From Larix kaempferi (taxonomy: Eukaryota > Streptophyta > Pinopsida > Pinales > Pinaceae), in assembly GCA_027924585.1 (NCBI GenBank), contig BSBM01000047.1, positions 23,313,501 through 23,377,500 of the forward strand: 64,000 bases of DNA, in the 5' to 3' direction. Under the pieces are notes generated by a model. That model saw only the letters and a program-made list of their open reading frames with translations. It did not search any database and had not been told where the DNA came from. This document shows, one piece after another, positions 12,335-23,740 of the stretch; the stretch's first letter is position 1, and each line of letters begins with the position of its first letter. The position numbers were made by a program, and so were the translations under genes.

Positions 12335-12900
12335 GTGTTGCTAGAGCAAGTGAAATGAAACTTGTATGGTTGTCAGTCCAATAAGCATGAAAGATTCCAA
12401 AGACAATATTAGTATTCTCTACATTTGACTAAAAATGGTCAAGCATTGAGCCATTCTCTATTATTGATTTGGTTGTCAATAGTTTAAATCCATTGCTTTC
12501 CATAAACAAGTTCAATTTTTTTTTGTGTTGAACTATGTTCTAACATGTCTATGTTAAAATCTCCTACAATGAAAATTTTCTTGTTTTGTTTTGTTTGGAA
12601 GAACACATAAGTCAAAAATTTAAGAAGGCTTTCAACTGGAGTTGTTGATCTATTATAAATGTTTATTAGGTTGAAGTGATGATAATTAACTTTGAGTTTC
12701 TATATATTATTGTTTTTTTTAACAAGTAGCAATCCCACGTATATCAAATTTCGATAGATAGTTATATTATTTTGCAAGTAAAGTATCTTTGGAAATTTTG
12801 TGAATGTGAGTTTCTTGGAAGCATAATATATCTGCTTGCATGATCTCATTGTATTTTACAACATATTCTGTATGCAATGCTAGTCTTTGTGTGTTTAATG
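12335..12900 (-). pseudogene. APE-type endonuclease domain of the rolling-circle element
   Basis: Read on the minus strand, the block starts with an LALHTEYVV-like segment. It continues with ADILCFQETHIHK (about 12795-12840, the QET metal-binding motif), NLINIYN, and IFIVGDFNIDML (about 12545-12580, the GDFN motif). It ends with GSMLDHF and FGIFHAYWTDNHTSFISL, which match the final LDH-SN and SDH-type motifs of exonuclease/endonuclease/phosphatase folds, although the SDH is altered to TDNH. At least three frame changes separate the motifs. It follows directly after the helicase remnant, so it belongs to the same element and not to a separate LINE. Confidence 0.85.
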
Positions 12901-12999
12901 TACATATTAGGAAACAGTTTTGTTCTTTCCTCGAAAAAAGTCCATATTGAAATTTCCATTATGAATATGTTTTGATTCTTTCAATTTTAATAACAACTT

Positions 13000-14660
13000 T
13001 AACATAAACAAGGTAAATTATTCTCTTTTAACTTGTTTATAAGATAGAGAGATTCAATGTTTTTTACATGGGAAAGGGCATTATACACAAGGCCATGTTT
13101 TTTTATTCGCGCGGGATCAAATGCCAATCTATCCATTTTTAGAACTTGTGCACCATGGATTGCTCGTGCATGAAGAGGGAATTGTTGTCATATCATTGTT
13201 TTGGACTATTTTATTTTGTATTTTGCACGAAATTCTTTTAAGAGGCGTCCAATTGCACATAACATCATGTGTGTATAGTTGTTGCATACTAGCTCACTGC
13301 GCATATCCAATTGTTGGATGCTAGAATTCAATCCACACAATTTCAATGGCTTTGTTGTATAGCATTTGAAAATCCCTTCTACACCGTTCACCAACCCATC
13401 GTCAAATACATAACTTCCTCCAATCAATTCAACAAGCATATTTTTTTTCAACTCAATTGAGAAGGGGAGATAATTTGTTTTTGTTCAAATGTTGGTTTCT
13501 CAATCAAGTCAACTACTTTGTCAATAGCTATTAGACTATACGAAGTCGTTTTAACAACACACAACATTTTCTTATTATGCTCTTTCACATCTTTATTCCT
13601 ATAAAAGAGCCAAGGAAATGTAGGATCCCATGGTGTTGGTCTATGGCATACTTGATTAAGGTAAGAAATATCATCCTTAGTATGTGTATTAGTTCTTATT
13701 CTATTTAAAATAGAAATAAACTTTTTGTTTGTTTGTCGCATTCATTTTTCCAATTCAAATATCTTAACGTTTTCTACCCAAAAGCCATATGGTATTTTCT
13801 TGATGCAAGATTGGTTGTTTAAAAATCCAAGAGTCACGTATAGGTTGTGCTTGGAACAAATCGCCACAAATATGACATCTAGAGTCCTAAATGGTAACGC
13901 ATGTGTGTGCATAATTTCTCTAAGCCTTTTGTCTATGTTGTATAACATCCGTGCACCAATGAGCGATGCTTCATCTATTAATAGAACGTGCAATTGCTGA
14001 TATTATTTGGTTATTAAGTCTAATGTGTTTGAGATTAGAGGAATCAAATTTGCATAGTTCAATGGAAGATGCAAAGCGTAATGAATTGGGATGCCATGTA
14101 CATTGTAGGCATATTTTCCCGTAAATGCAACCACTAGACCCCTATTTTTACGAATCACTATGGCTATATTTGTTATGGAAGTGCAACAAACCATTGTAGA
14201 TTGCAAGCGTGGTATAAGTTGTCCCTGTACCTACTCCACCACTTACTAAAATATGTATAAGCATAGATGAATAATTTATTTTTCTAAGTAAAATTTCTTT
14301 TGTTATTGATTGTTGTTCTGTATTAAGGCTTCCCCTAATTGCATAGTACTCTTCAATGCTTATAACATATGTTTTTTTAATGTACTCGGCCATAGCATTC
14401 TCACTTAGTTGATTGCATCGAGGCATATTCAGAAGGTCGTGTTGGATGTCATATTTTTCAAGTTCAAAGTCAGTAGATTGTTCTCCTAAAGCATTTAAAG
14501 GGGCAAATATTAATTCAGATGTATTATTGATTGTTTCAATAGCTTTGTCGAAATTTCCCCATTTCCCTGTTACACTCACTACAAATTTTGATTTGGAAAG
14601 CTCTATTGTATCTATATGGAACATGTATGCATCGAACCATGTTCGATGATTTGCTAATAA
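13000..14660 (-). pseudogene. Pif1-type helicase domain of the rolling-circle element
   Basis: Superfamily 1 helicase, used to unwind DNA in rolling-circle transposition. Motifs run in order on the minus strand. A Walker A-like GGVGTGTTYTT lies near 14210-14250, where the usual catalytic Lys of GKT reads Thr. Walker B LLIDEASLIGARML is near 13943-13986. A DPTFPWLFYRNKDVKEHN segment is at about 13590-13645, and GLVNGVEG near 13370-13395. A C-terminal GLVYNALSHVKNIESLYL segment is at about 13035-13090. Frame changes occur near 14150, 13990, 13745, 13450 and 13205. The altered Walker A suggests decay. Confidence 0.92.
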
Positions 14661-14989
14661 AGAAAATTAATTTTCTCTATGCGTTACATAAAGCAAAAGT
14701 TTCTCCCAGCACCAATTCTCCAAATCTTGTTCTTTATTGCATCGTATATATCATATAATAGATGCATGAGTGATGGGAAACATACTCTGCTAAGCACAAA
14801 TGTTCAAGTTCAATTGCTTGGCATTTGTATTTATCTATGCTAGAAGAATAGAGGATGTTTTCATAATCACCTGGATTTTTTGTTGCAATAGAAATGGTCT
14901 TTTAACACATGGGCGTTTTTCTTCTAGTGCATTGTTAATAAAAAAAAATTCCTTGATGTTGATAAAGAGGAAGTGAAGGGCAAATATGG

Positions 14990-16290
14990 ATTGCTTGTCA
15001 CGTAAACATTTGATGCATTACCAATTTTGCAAATTGTTTCTATTCTTCCATCGTTTTTCAAATAAACATTTGTCTTTGATATTTTTAAATGCAGTTGTCA
15101 TGCTTATATCCATCTTTGTTATATATGAAGATAAATAAGTGCCTAAAACATATGCATCCAATATGAATTGTGCATCTGTATTTCCTTTCCAAAGACATGG
15201 AACATATTTTGCAAATGCATCTAATGTTTTCTAATTCCATCAAGAACAGGGCGTACAAGGCAAGAGCAAACTAGCAATATATATTCTTCTTCATTAATTT
15301 CTAATTCCATCAAGAAATATTTGAAAGACGTGTCTTTTGAATTTTTTTTGTTCCAAGATCGAGAAAAGGTTTTTTTCTTTCGCAATAATTTCATTTGATG
15401 CATCTTCTAGTGGATGCAAAATCAATGTTTCATCCAATGCAGAAAAAGGGAAATTGAATCTACAATTAGATGCAAGATTTTTTTTTGCACGTTTTGGTAT
15501 GATTATGGGTTTGAGCCTTAATGAGATCCTCATCAAGAAATGATGAATCAGTAGATATGTATTGATCGACAAATGCAATAATCTCATTATCAGAACTTTG
15601 ACCATTGACTGGTGCATTTTTTATCCACAGCAGCCCATGTTCATGCTCATTAACTCTCAACATTTCCAAAGAAACTGCTCATTTGTAAAGAAGTAGTCTT
15701 CAACATTTCCAAAGAAACTGCTCATTTGTAAAGAAGTAGTCTTCAAGATCAAGGAATTGAATGCGTTTATTCTATATCTATAGTAACGAGTACACACTAC
15801 AGGGAATTTTCTTATCAACGAGTTAATTTTCTGTTCATAAATTTTGTTAGTATGCTTTGTTGATTGTTGATTTTCAATATGTTGCAATGCATTGCAATGT
15901 TGATTGTTAACATTATAAAGAATGTTGGTGGGTCAAGTTGGTGTATCATAGAATGTATGTATTTTTTTCAAGGACCGATATGCAATGGGGGATTTAAGAA
16001 CTTGTTAAGATCCTTTCTTCTCTTCACATCTTTTGCTAACAGTTTTTTTCCTTTTAGCTCTCCTTTGCGAATTGATATCCAAGCAGTGCTTGAAACTTGT
16101 TTAATTAAAAATTTTATCATTTTAAAGAAAATATTTGTATTGTGTGATTCAATTCCATTTCTCATATGTGTAATCTCCCAATGTACAATTTGTTGATATG
16201 AAAATCTCTCAAAAATATCTTGAGGTCGGCCAAATCCAAAAAAAAGTGTAGCGAAATTCAATTCCTCATAAAACTTGTCTTGGAACATAC
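14990..16290 (-). pseudogene. Helitron Rep (HUH nickase) domain
   Basis: This region would cut and join single-stranded DNA. On the minus strand, 16288-15968 matches the Helitron N-terminal domain (EELNFATLFFGFGRPQDIF, then FSYQQIVHWE and NIFFKMIKFLI). Next come GNVEDYFF, then HEHGLLWIKNAP near 15611-15656, which is the HUH metal-binding motif. Then follow AQTHNHTKTCKKK and CRFNFPFSALDETLILHPLE (about 15400-15510). Near 15114-15142 the frame reads YLSSYITK, the likely Tyr-containing catalytic motif. A 43-bp tandem duplication at 15658-15743 breaks the frame just upstream of the HUH motif, and other stops exist. Confidence 0.92.
15658..15743. repeat. 43-bp tandem duplication inside Rep
   Basis: Two adjacent identical 43-base units (15658-15700 and 15701-15743). 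Because 43 is not a multiple of three, it shifts the reading frame directly ahead of the HUH motif. Confidence 0.95.
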
Positions 16291-16299
16291 CTAGTGGTT

Positions 16300-17371
16300 T
16301 AAATGCTTCCTAAGGTGCAACTTACAAGATATTGTTCGCCAATTCATCTATTAAATGAGTATGTCCATATCCATGTATCATTGATTCAGACACGTGTTCT
16401 ATCTCTTTCTTGAAAAGTTTCATCTATTTCCATCGTTGGGTTATTTGCACATTCTTGTTCAATGCCTCTGTTAAATATTTCTTAGATCAATTCACATTGT
16501 GCCTTATGCCTTAATCTTGATACAACATAATCTGGCACAAGCCATTTAAAAGGAATCCATGGAATTCATTGGGCACACATTTCCACACATAGATTTTGCT
16601 TTAGCATAACTGCAATTGGCATTCAGTCTTCTAAATTTCACTACAATGCTTGTTGAATTTTATCCAAATATGCAGGGATATTAATAATTGTTCCAATCAA
16701 TCTGAGTTGTGCTATTTTAGATCCAAGTTTCCTTATTTGTGAAAAGACCATTCTTGGTGACACTAAGCATTCTTCTAATGGCGTCAAAGCTTCAACATTG
16801 TATCTACAAAGGAATTTCATATCTAGGTACTTGTTCATTGCACAATGACTGATTGCAAGATGAACAAATCTGGTCACCAGGTTGAATGACCTTTTCCCAA
16901 AAGTAATTTCCACAATAAAACTGTGTCAATATAGTTTTACTTTTGATAGTATGTATATATTTGTTTAAATGTAAAGTCTCACATACTGAGCATGGATGTG
17001 TCGAGGTGTCTTCAATTGCTTCCAAGAAAGTATGTATTGCTTTAACCCCTTTTTCATAGGAAGCTTGTTCTTGTTGTAGAAGGTTTCCTTGCTTTTGTAT
17101 CTCGATCTTTAATCGGCGTAGACCTTTTTCCATAAAAAAATTTCCAAATCCATTGTTTTTTTTCTTGTATGTGTTGATGAGTCTCAACTAAATCCATGTT
17201 TTTGCAAGTGATACTAGTCAATGGTTTAGATGGCACACTCGCAAGAGGAAGTTTGGAAGGACTATACAAATTCGCTTTTTGCAGCAATGGTTGAAAATGC
17301 AAGTGTGTTGAGTCCAAATTATCGCAAATAAGGTATAAAATCTGTGAAGAGAAATAGGAATTTACCAACAA
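16300..17371 (-). pseudogene. DUF6570-like Cys-rich N-terminal region of the rolling-circle protein
   Basis: On the minus strand there is a Cys-pair region (HPCSVCETLHL, then QICSSCNQSLCNEQVPRY, about 16850-17010). It is followed by ALTPLEECLVSPRMVFSQIR and GTIINIPAYLDKIQQAL (16641-16790). These match the LT-x2-E-x3-SPR-x3-IR and INVPA signatures of the region that precedes Rep in many Helitron proteins (DUF6570-type). The reading frame changes near 16860. Further decayed codons (AVMLKQNL, then ERDRTRV) continue to about 16300 and join the Rep domain. Confidence 0.82.
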
Positions 17372-19009
17372 CAGACAAACAAAATATATATATAATAATT
17401 ATAAAACAATTAATGATATATAGAGTAAGATATATACCATCAATTTTTTAAAAACTAAATAACCATATACACCTCAATTTATACAATCTGTGAAGAACTA
17501 TGCGATGAATAGAAACATTTGGAAAAAAAATTCTTATCTATGCTCCAAACAAATGGGTGAAAACACGAAGTTGGATAACACTTTTGGCTTGCTTTTAAAA
17601 AAAAAATTGCTAAATTTTATGTTTTTCAACTTCGACCTCTTCAAACCCATATCTCCCTTAGGAATTTCAACTTGAAGTAAACACAAATGTTTTAGAGACA
17701 TGAATTAGCTTTCTACTCGTATTTTTCAAAAAAAAATTTATGGATATATCGTGGGACAAATTTGGTGCACACCAACAGAATATACTTGAAAATTTTAGGT
17801 ATGGATAAAGAGTGACCTGTGTGGACGTCAATTTTTTTATAGATGGTTATTCATTTTAGGAAAAAAAAATTGTATGCTCATAATTTACACACACTACACT
17901 TGTGCATGGACTATATTTTGAGTTTTTTAAGACTTGGGAACTATTTTTTATTATTTATCGAAACAAAGTATGTTTAGAAAATAGTGCATTATCGACACAC
18001 GTTGGTGAGATTCAATTTTCTTTTTAGTGTGACTCTTATTGGAAAAATAAGTACCATTTTGAAGAGGATGAGCCAATTATGATCTCTGTGAAGATTTCAA
18101 ATTTTTTGGTGTGGTCTTTGTTATGATATTGAATTTTCATTTCGGGTGATTTTCAGAGTAATAAAATTCTTAAGCGATAAGGTTTAGAAAAAAAGTATTA
18201 ATAAATAGAAATTCAAAATCGAAATGAAACAATTATTATATCATTGGAAACTAGATTCAGAGATGAATCCATTGCTACCAAGTCTCACAAATAATATTTA
18301 AAATTTGCAGGGTTTTGGGCTTGCTGAAGTTGCAGGTTCCAGAAAGATGCCAGATATTTTTGCAGGTTTTGTTGACCATAAACTCTCGGCCGAGAGTTTA
18401 GTTCAAACTCTCATCCAAGAGTTTTTTTTAAATACAGTGCAGTGATTGGTTCAAACTCTCGTCCTAGAGTTTTTTTAAACTCTCGGTCAAGAGTTTGAAC
18501 TCTCAAAACCCTCGGCTTAGATTTTTTTAAACTCTCGGCCTAGAGTTTGAGGTTGAATTTTTTTCCCATGTTCATCCGTACGCCATTTTGTTTTTTCACT
18601 CCGTTGTCACGAAATTGTTTCACAACTTCGAGTTTTCACCCAAATATGTTTGCACCTAATAATTCATATAACCACTGCATTTCAAATTGGTTTCCTTCTA
18701 TCTTTCCTTGTTGATATGGATTTGATAAGTTTATCACATATCCCTACCAACTACAAACAATAGGTTGTTTCTTAATTTTTAATTGAGTAAGATATTTGAT
18801 AATGTAGTTGATTGCACACATGGCATTTCCTATGAAGCGGCTGTAGAATGTTTGTGCTACAGTTACTTATTGCAATGTTTGAACATCAAATAAAGGCATT
18901 AATTTTCAAATTGATTGAAACAATGATTCATCGCAATCACTACTCACTGAATCAACAATGTAAATTCCTTGTTGCAAAAGTGGTTGTTGAATAGATGTTA
19001 TTTCTAGTG
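17372..19009. other. AT-rich interval inside the rolling-circle element, with a hairpin array
   Basis: No coding motif is visible between the OTU and DUF6570-like remnants. The stretch includes the palindromic array at 18380-18548. It may be a decayed linker between two genes of the element, or inserted sequence. Confidence 0.45.
18380..18548. repeat. Array of five 20-bp palindromes
   Basis: The first unit, AAACTCTCGGCCGAGAGTTT at 18380-18399, is a perfect palindrome. Close variants follow at about 18405-18425, 18452-18471, 18477-18496 and 18529-18548, plus a weaker one near 18498-18527. The arms (AAACTCT / AGAGTTT) are kept while the centre varies. Such a set could form small hairpins or present repeated binding sites. 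Confidence 0.93.
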
Positions 19010-19560
19010 CATTTTCTGGGCAATGTTTATGCGGGAGTTATTTGGAGCTTGTAATGGAATATTTCTTAATTCGTTTATGCATACATACTGAATCAATGGC
19101 TCAAAATGGCCAAGTGATGGTGTTTCATCATGAAACATAAGACTATAGCAATAGTTTGTATTTGCACCAATGTATGAAAGAATTGTTTTTGTCAATGACC
19201 AAACAGAAACTGAAACATCAAGCCGCTTAGAAAACCATTTGATACAAACAATATTTCCCCATAGCCTTTTTTCATCATCTTTAGTTAGTTGTGATGCAGA
19301 CATTTCCATTCGATGAAGATACGTTTCCACACTTGTCGCGTGATGCAAATCCCCCAAGAAATCAATAGCTAATTATGTTCACGTTGATTGAAGAGCTATA
19401 GCATCCTTGGTTTCCAAGGAAAAGTGAAAAATGGCTCACAACCACTTTTCTTATCTCTTGCGATGTATATCGAAAATGTAATAGCACGATAAGGGCATCA
19501 AAAAGACAATTTACTGGTTGATTGTAGAACTACTGCAAGCGAAGCAATTGGGAACTTGCT
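19010..19560 (-). pseudogene. OTU-type cysteine protease domain
   Basis: On the minus strand, NCLFDALIVLL at about 19490-19525 matches the catalytic Cys block of OTU proteases (usually DGNCLFRA). It is followed by SQEIRKVVVSHF. After a frame change, 19357-19004 reads HRMEMSAS, WGNIVCIKWFSKRLDVSV and, near 19090-19110, HFEPLI, which matches the catalytic His block. OTU domains remove ubiquitin, and some rolling-circle elements carry one of unknown role. It lies upstream of the DUF6570-like region on the same strand. Confidence 0.75.
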
Positions 19561-19806
19561 AATACATGATCAATCCTTCATCATTTGGAAGGAATAATTA
19601 GAAACAACTAGTTTTATCTAAATAAAATGTCATGTTACCAATTCTAGACTCTGCACTAGTACAGATCATTGTAGAATACACAAACTATTGAAGAAACAAA
19701 TTTTTACACTAGTGCAAGTAATTGTACATGTCGTATCAATTCCAAATTGCATCAAGCATTTCAATGTTCTAGGCAATCATAAGAAGCAAATGCAAGAAAA
19801 AAAGTG

Positions 19807-21450
19807 TGTAACATCCCTCATTTTTGACCTAATGAATTGTATAAATGTAAATAATTTTTGTAATCGTTCTGGTGAGGAGCTCAAGGCCAAGGGCCCACCA
19901 GTGAATGTTGTATCTAATGGTGTTTATTTTCCTAAAGATTTTAAACATAGGTAGTAGACCTAGGTCACTCGAAGTAGTGACGCAACTACACGATGGGCAT
20001 TTGAAATGCACTAGGATAGGGATAGGTCGAAGATGACCTATGTCGCCTTAATGCCCATAAGTAATTGAGGTAAGGTGGTTTTAGTGACACACAAATACTA
20101 AGAGTGTCACCTTCCCAATATGAGGATCATCAGGATTTGATAATCCTAAGTAAACCAGGAAGGTCATTTTATTATTATTATAAGTATTTCCGACACAAAG
20201 TGCTAGAAAACACATAAATTATTATATGCTAAAGGAAATTTAGCTTATTATGAATATTTTATATAAAATATTTAAATATATTATGGACAATTATAAATAT
20301 TGGGGATAACTATTTAATAATATACACATTTATACATATATATGAAAAATGATGAATATTATAATTGTGTCATATATATATTTACACGAAGAAAAAATAA
20401 ATAGTTCTAATAATTATTTAGCTATTATATATAAAGAAATCAAACTAAGCCTTATAGAGTATTGGAAATAAGTAATATTAACCTAATAGGTTATTATATA
20501 AACTATTATGCACATATAATATATAAAGAAGATAAAATAAATTAATAAGACATTTTAAAGGTTTTTAGAAAACCCTTAAAGGAAGTTATCTTCTAGAAAA
20601 ATTAAAAGAGTACAAATACTATAAGAGCATAAAGATTATAAGCTATAGGGTATAGTCATTAAAAGTGACATATAATTGCTTTAAAACAAATATTTAATAT
20701 ATTATTGCTCTTTCATATAAAGGATATTAAGAATGAAATCTACTAAATTATTAAGAGAGTATATATTAGATATGGAAGACATTATGTCACGCGTTAAAAT
20801 TTATAGTGAAATCTTAAAAGATGTATCCTCATGGGGCCGACTCGAACTTTAGTGGGAAAACGCCCTTGCACCTTTTAAGGAAATGGGTGGAGAGTTTCTT
20901 GGGCTGTGTCTCCAAAGTGGAGGAGAGCACTAAAACTTTCTTGTTGCCATTTGTCACCGAGTGGGAAATTGGTTGGGTAATAGTGGAAGGTTAAATGTTC
21001 TCCAGTAAATGATTTTTTTTTTATAAAAACTACCATCGATTTTAGGGAGAGGGGTACATTTTTTTCTTTAGACTTGAGCATAGTGGGGAAGCTCCGTTGG
21101 AGTCTTATGTTTTAGCCATTTATTACGTAGTGGAGTAATGTCACCTTAGTGGAGGATACTTCAATCTTTTTCACCGCCATCTGGCTCATTTAAAAGAGCC
21201 ATGATTTATCTATTACTAACTACAATTGCTTGTTGTGCAATTGTTAATTAAATCAAGCTAGAAAATATGACATCTACAGTTATGGGTTGAAATGAAAATA
21301 CATATGAAGGTATAGTTGTAAGATCACAATGTATGAGATTTTATAATCATTGTATTGCTACAAAGATGGTTGCTTTAAAAATCATTTGTTTTCATGTTAA
21401 GCTTTGGATTTGTAAGAAGTACTTAGTGTTAAAAAGGTTATTAACATTTA
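19807..21450 (+). repeat. LTR-like sequence related to the 57514-61750 element
   Basis: It starts TGTAACATCCCTCATTTTTG and shares with 57514 the ordered words ATCCCTC, GACCTA, GAGGAGCTCAAGG and CCCACCAGTG over about 150 bp. This indicates the same LTR family. I could not find the matching end, so the right limit is approximate. Around 20830-21100 a GC-richer part (CGCCCTTGCACC) could be the transcribed R region. Confidence 0.5.
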
Positions 21451-21584
21451 CTTGATCGCAGATGACACTAGTAAAAAAGGATAGAGTAATTGGTAAGATT
21501 CATCACCTTTCAGAGAAATCTTTTATAGTGAATTTGGCATTAAAAATTATATGTATGTTCTCCGCTATTTTAACATTAAGGTAC

Positions 21585-22450
21585 AAACCAGGTGAAATTC
21601 AAATTGAAGAACTTTTAGCTGGTCCCACATTTTATATCTATAAGGTATTCATGAATTAGTTTATAAAGTAAGTAGACATAGCAAATGTTTATATTCCCAA
21701 ATTTCTCATAAGGGTTGACATAGGATCTCACTTTATGTTTAAGTAAAAATAGTATATCCCATACTTTATTGTAAAAAACATTAGTAATTTACCAAAATTA
21801 CCAATGCTGAAATTTGGGTAAGTGACAAAGTGATACAACACAAAACAAAGTATAAAAATAATATATGAACAACTGCTATTGGTCTTAAACCATACCACTA
21901 AACTTGGTTCCTCAATAACTACTAAGAGAGATTATTGTACTCTGCTTTAGCCTATGCATGGAAACGTGAAATTTTTTTTGTACTAATAGCAAAACATGTC
22001 TAACAAGTAGGGAAACAAAACCAGGTGAAATTCAAATTGAAGAACTTTTAGCTGGTCCCACATTTTATATCTATAAGGTATTCATGAATTAGTTTATAAA
22101 GTAAGTAGACATAGCAAATGTTTATATTCCCAAATTTCTCATAAGGGTTGACATAGGATCTCACTTTATGTTTAAGTAAAAATAGTATATCCCATACTTT
22201 ATTGTAAAAAACATTAGTAATTTACCAAAATTACCAATGCTGAAATTTGGGTAAGTGACAAAGTGATACAACACAAAACAAAGTATAAAAATAATATATG
22301 AACAACTGCTATTGGTCTTAAACCATACCACTAAACTTGGTTCCTCAATAACTACTAAGAGAGATTATTGTACTCTGCTTTAGCCTATGCATGGAAACGT
22401 GAAATTTTTTTTGTACTAATAGCAAAACATGTCTAACAAGTAGGGAAACA
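21585..22450. repeat. Perfect 433-bp tandem duplication
   Basis: The unit 21585-22017 is repeated at 22018-22450 with no difference that I can see. Both copies contain the piece from CCAGGTGAAATTC to AACAAGTAGGGAAAC. The unit includes the end of a short open frame (21462-21659) that I do not recognise. Confidence 0.96.
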
Positions 22451-23145
22451 AAAAAAAGCATCAGTCAAACCGAATGCAACACTAATTTGGCAATCAAAGT
22501 AAAGTCAAGTAAGAAAAGGAGAATTAAGCTAGATAAATATTAGCTAGAATTTCATAAGCATATTAGAGCAATTGTCACAAATTCTAGTAATCATAGTAGC
22601 AACAATATTAAAAGTTTAAATAAGTTCACATATTTTATTTCTTCTTCTTTTTATCATAACAAACAGAACTAATTACTATGCAGATGGGCATAGCAAATCC
22701 AACATACCAAGCAATTGATAAATTAAGTGCAACACTATTTTGATATTCAAAATAGCATCCATTAAGAAAAGAAAAACTAGGAAAAATAAGTATTTGCTAG
22801 AAAGTAAATTTTATTTACTAAGAAAGTAAATAAATCTTATATTTATAATGTTAAAAAGTAAATTTTATTTGTAGATGTTCCTTTACCAACTATTTATACC
22901 CTACAATTATATGCCAATGTCGTGATAGTGATAGCATGTTATGGGAGATGGTTCAATAAAATCAAAGTCAATGAAGTATTTCACATAGTGCAAAAGATAA
23001 ATAATATCTATCAGTGATGTGTAAGTCATGAATAACACTTGCAAGTTTTTTTTTTTCAAATTTCTTAACTATTACCATTATTTAGATATCAGTCATATCA
23101 ACCAATGTTCATATTTTAATGTAAATACCATCTTTTAATTAATCC

Positions 23146-23192
<47 letters not shown>

Positions 23193-23740
23193 TGCGATAA
23201 CATAGTTTTCCTATGCCGATGCTCCTTCCTAATTACTTCTTATAATGCAAATTGCAACTCCATGTCATTAAATATATATAACCATGTGGTGCTATAGCAT
23301 ATTTTTCTTATCCCCCACTTGCTTATAATGCAAGTTATATCTCCATGTCATGATAGTGTTAACATGCTCCAATGGAGTCATTGAAAGTACTTCCAAAAGG
23401 ATTAATTTCATACATTGTGATAGAGCCTTAACACTCCATTGAAATTACTTCCAAAAAGATTATTTTCAAGAGGGTGTGATAGAGCAATGATATATGTTAT
23501 CCTTAAACAGGCGACTGAGATTAATTTCACATAGTATAATAAAACAATAATGTAATATATATTATTGTGAGATTAATTTCACATAGTGTAGTAAAACTAT
23601 ATTATTGTTAAATGGGTGACTTTAAATGGTTTAAAGTCATGAATAATTCTTATGAGAATTGTTTTTCCAAATTTTATAGTTAATTGTCATCATTTAAATA
23701 GACCTCGTTAAATTTCATGTCTTATCCCAATAATATGATA
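22451..23740. other. AT-rich sequence with degenerate internal repeats
   Basis: No gene seen. Words such as CTCCATGTCAT and TTAATTTCACATAGT recur, suggesting a degenerate repeat. A pure AT run of about 40 bases lies at 23151-23190. Confidence 0.5.
23151..23190. repeat. AT dinucleotide microsatellite
   Basis: About 20 uninterrupted AT units. Confidence 0.97.

Larger units (their letters stand above)
12335..19560 (-). mobile_element. Decayed Helentron/Helitron2-like rolling-circle transposon
   Basis: Five domain remnants lie in order on the minus strand: OTU protease (19560-19010), DUF6570-like zinc-finger region (17371-16300), Helitron Rep with HUH and Tyr motifs (16290-14990), Pif1 helicase (14660-13000) and APE-type endonuclease (12900-12335). 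The combination of an OTU domain and a terminal endonuclease with Rep-helicase is known from Helentron/Helitron2 families of animals and other eukaryotes. Standard plant Helitrons instead pair Rep-helicase with RPA-like proteins. Frameshifts and stops occur in every block, so it is inactive. I could not identify either terminus, so the limits are those of the coding remnants. Confidence 0.85.

Noticed and set aside
12335-12900. The endonuclease remnant as part of a separate LINE.
   Set aside because: No RT motifs are nearby. It follows the helicase on the same strand, and Helentron-type elements carry such a domain at this position.
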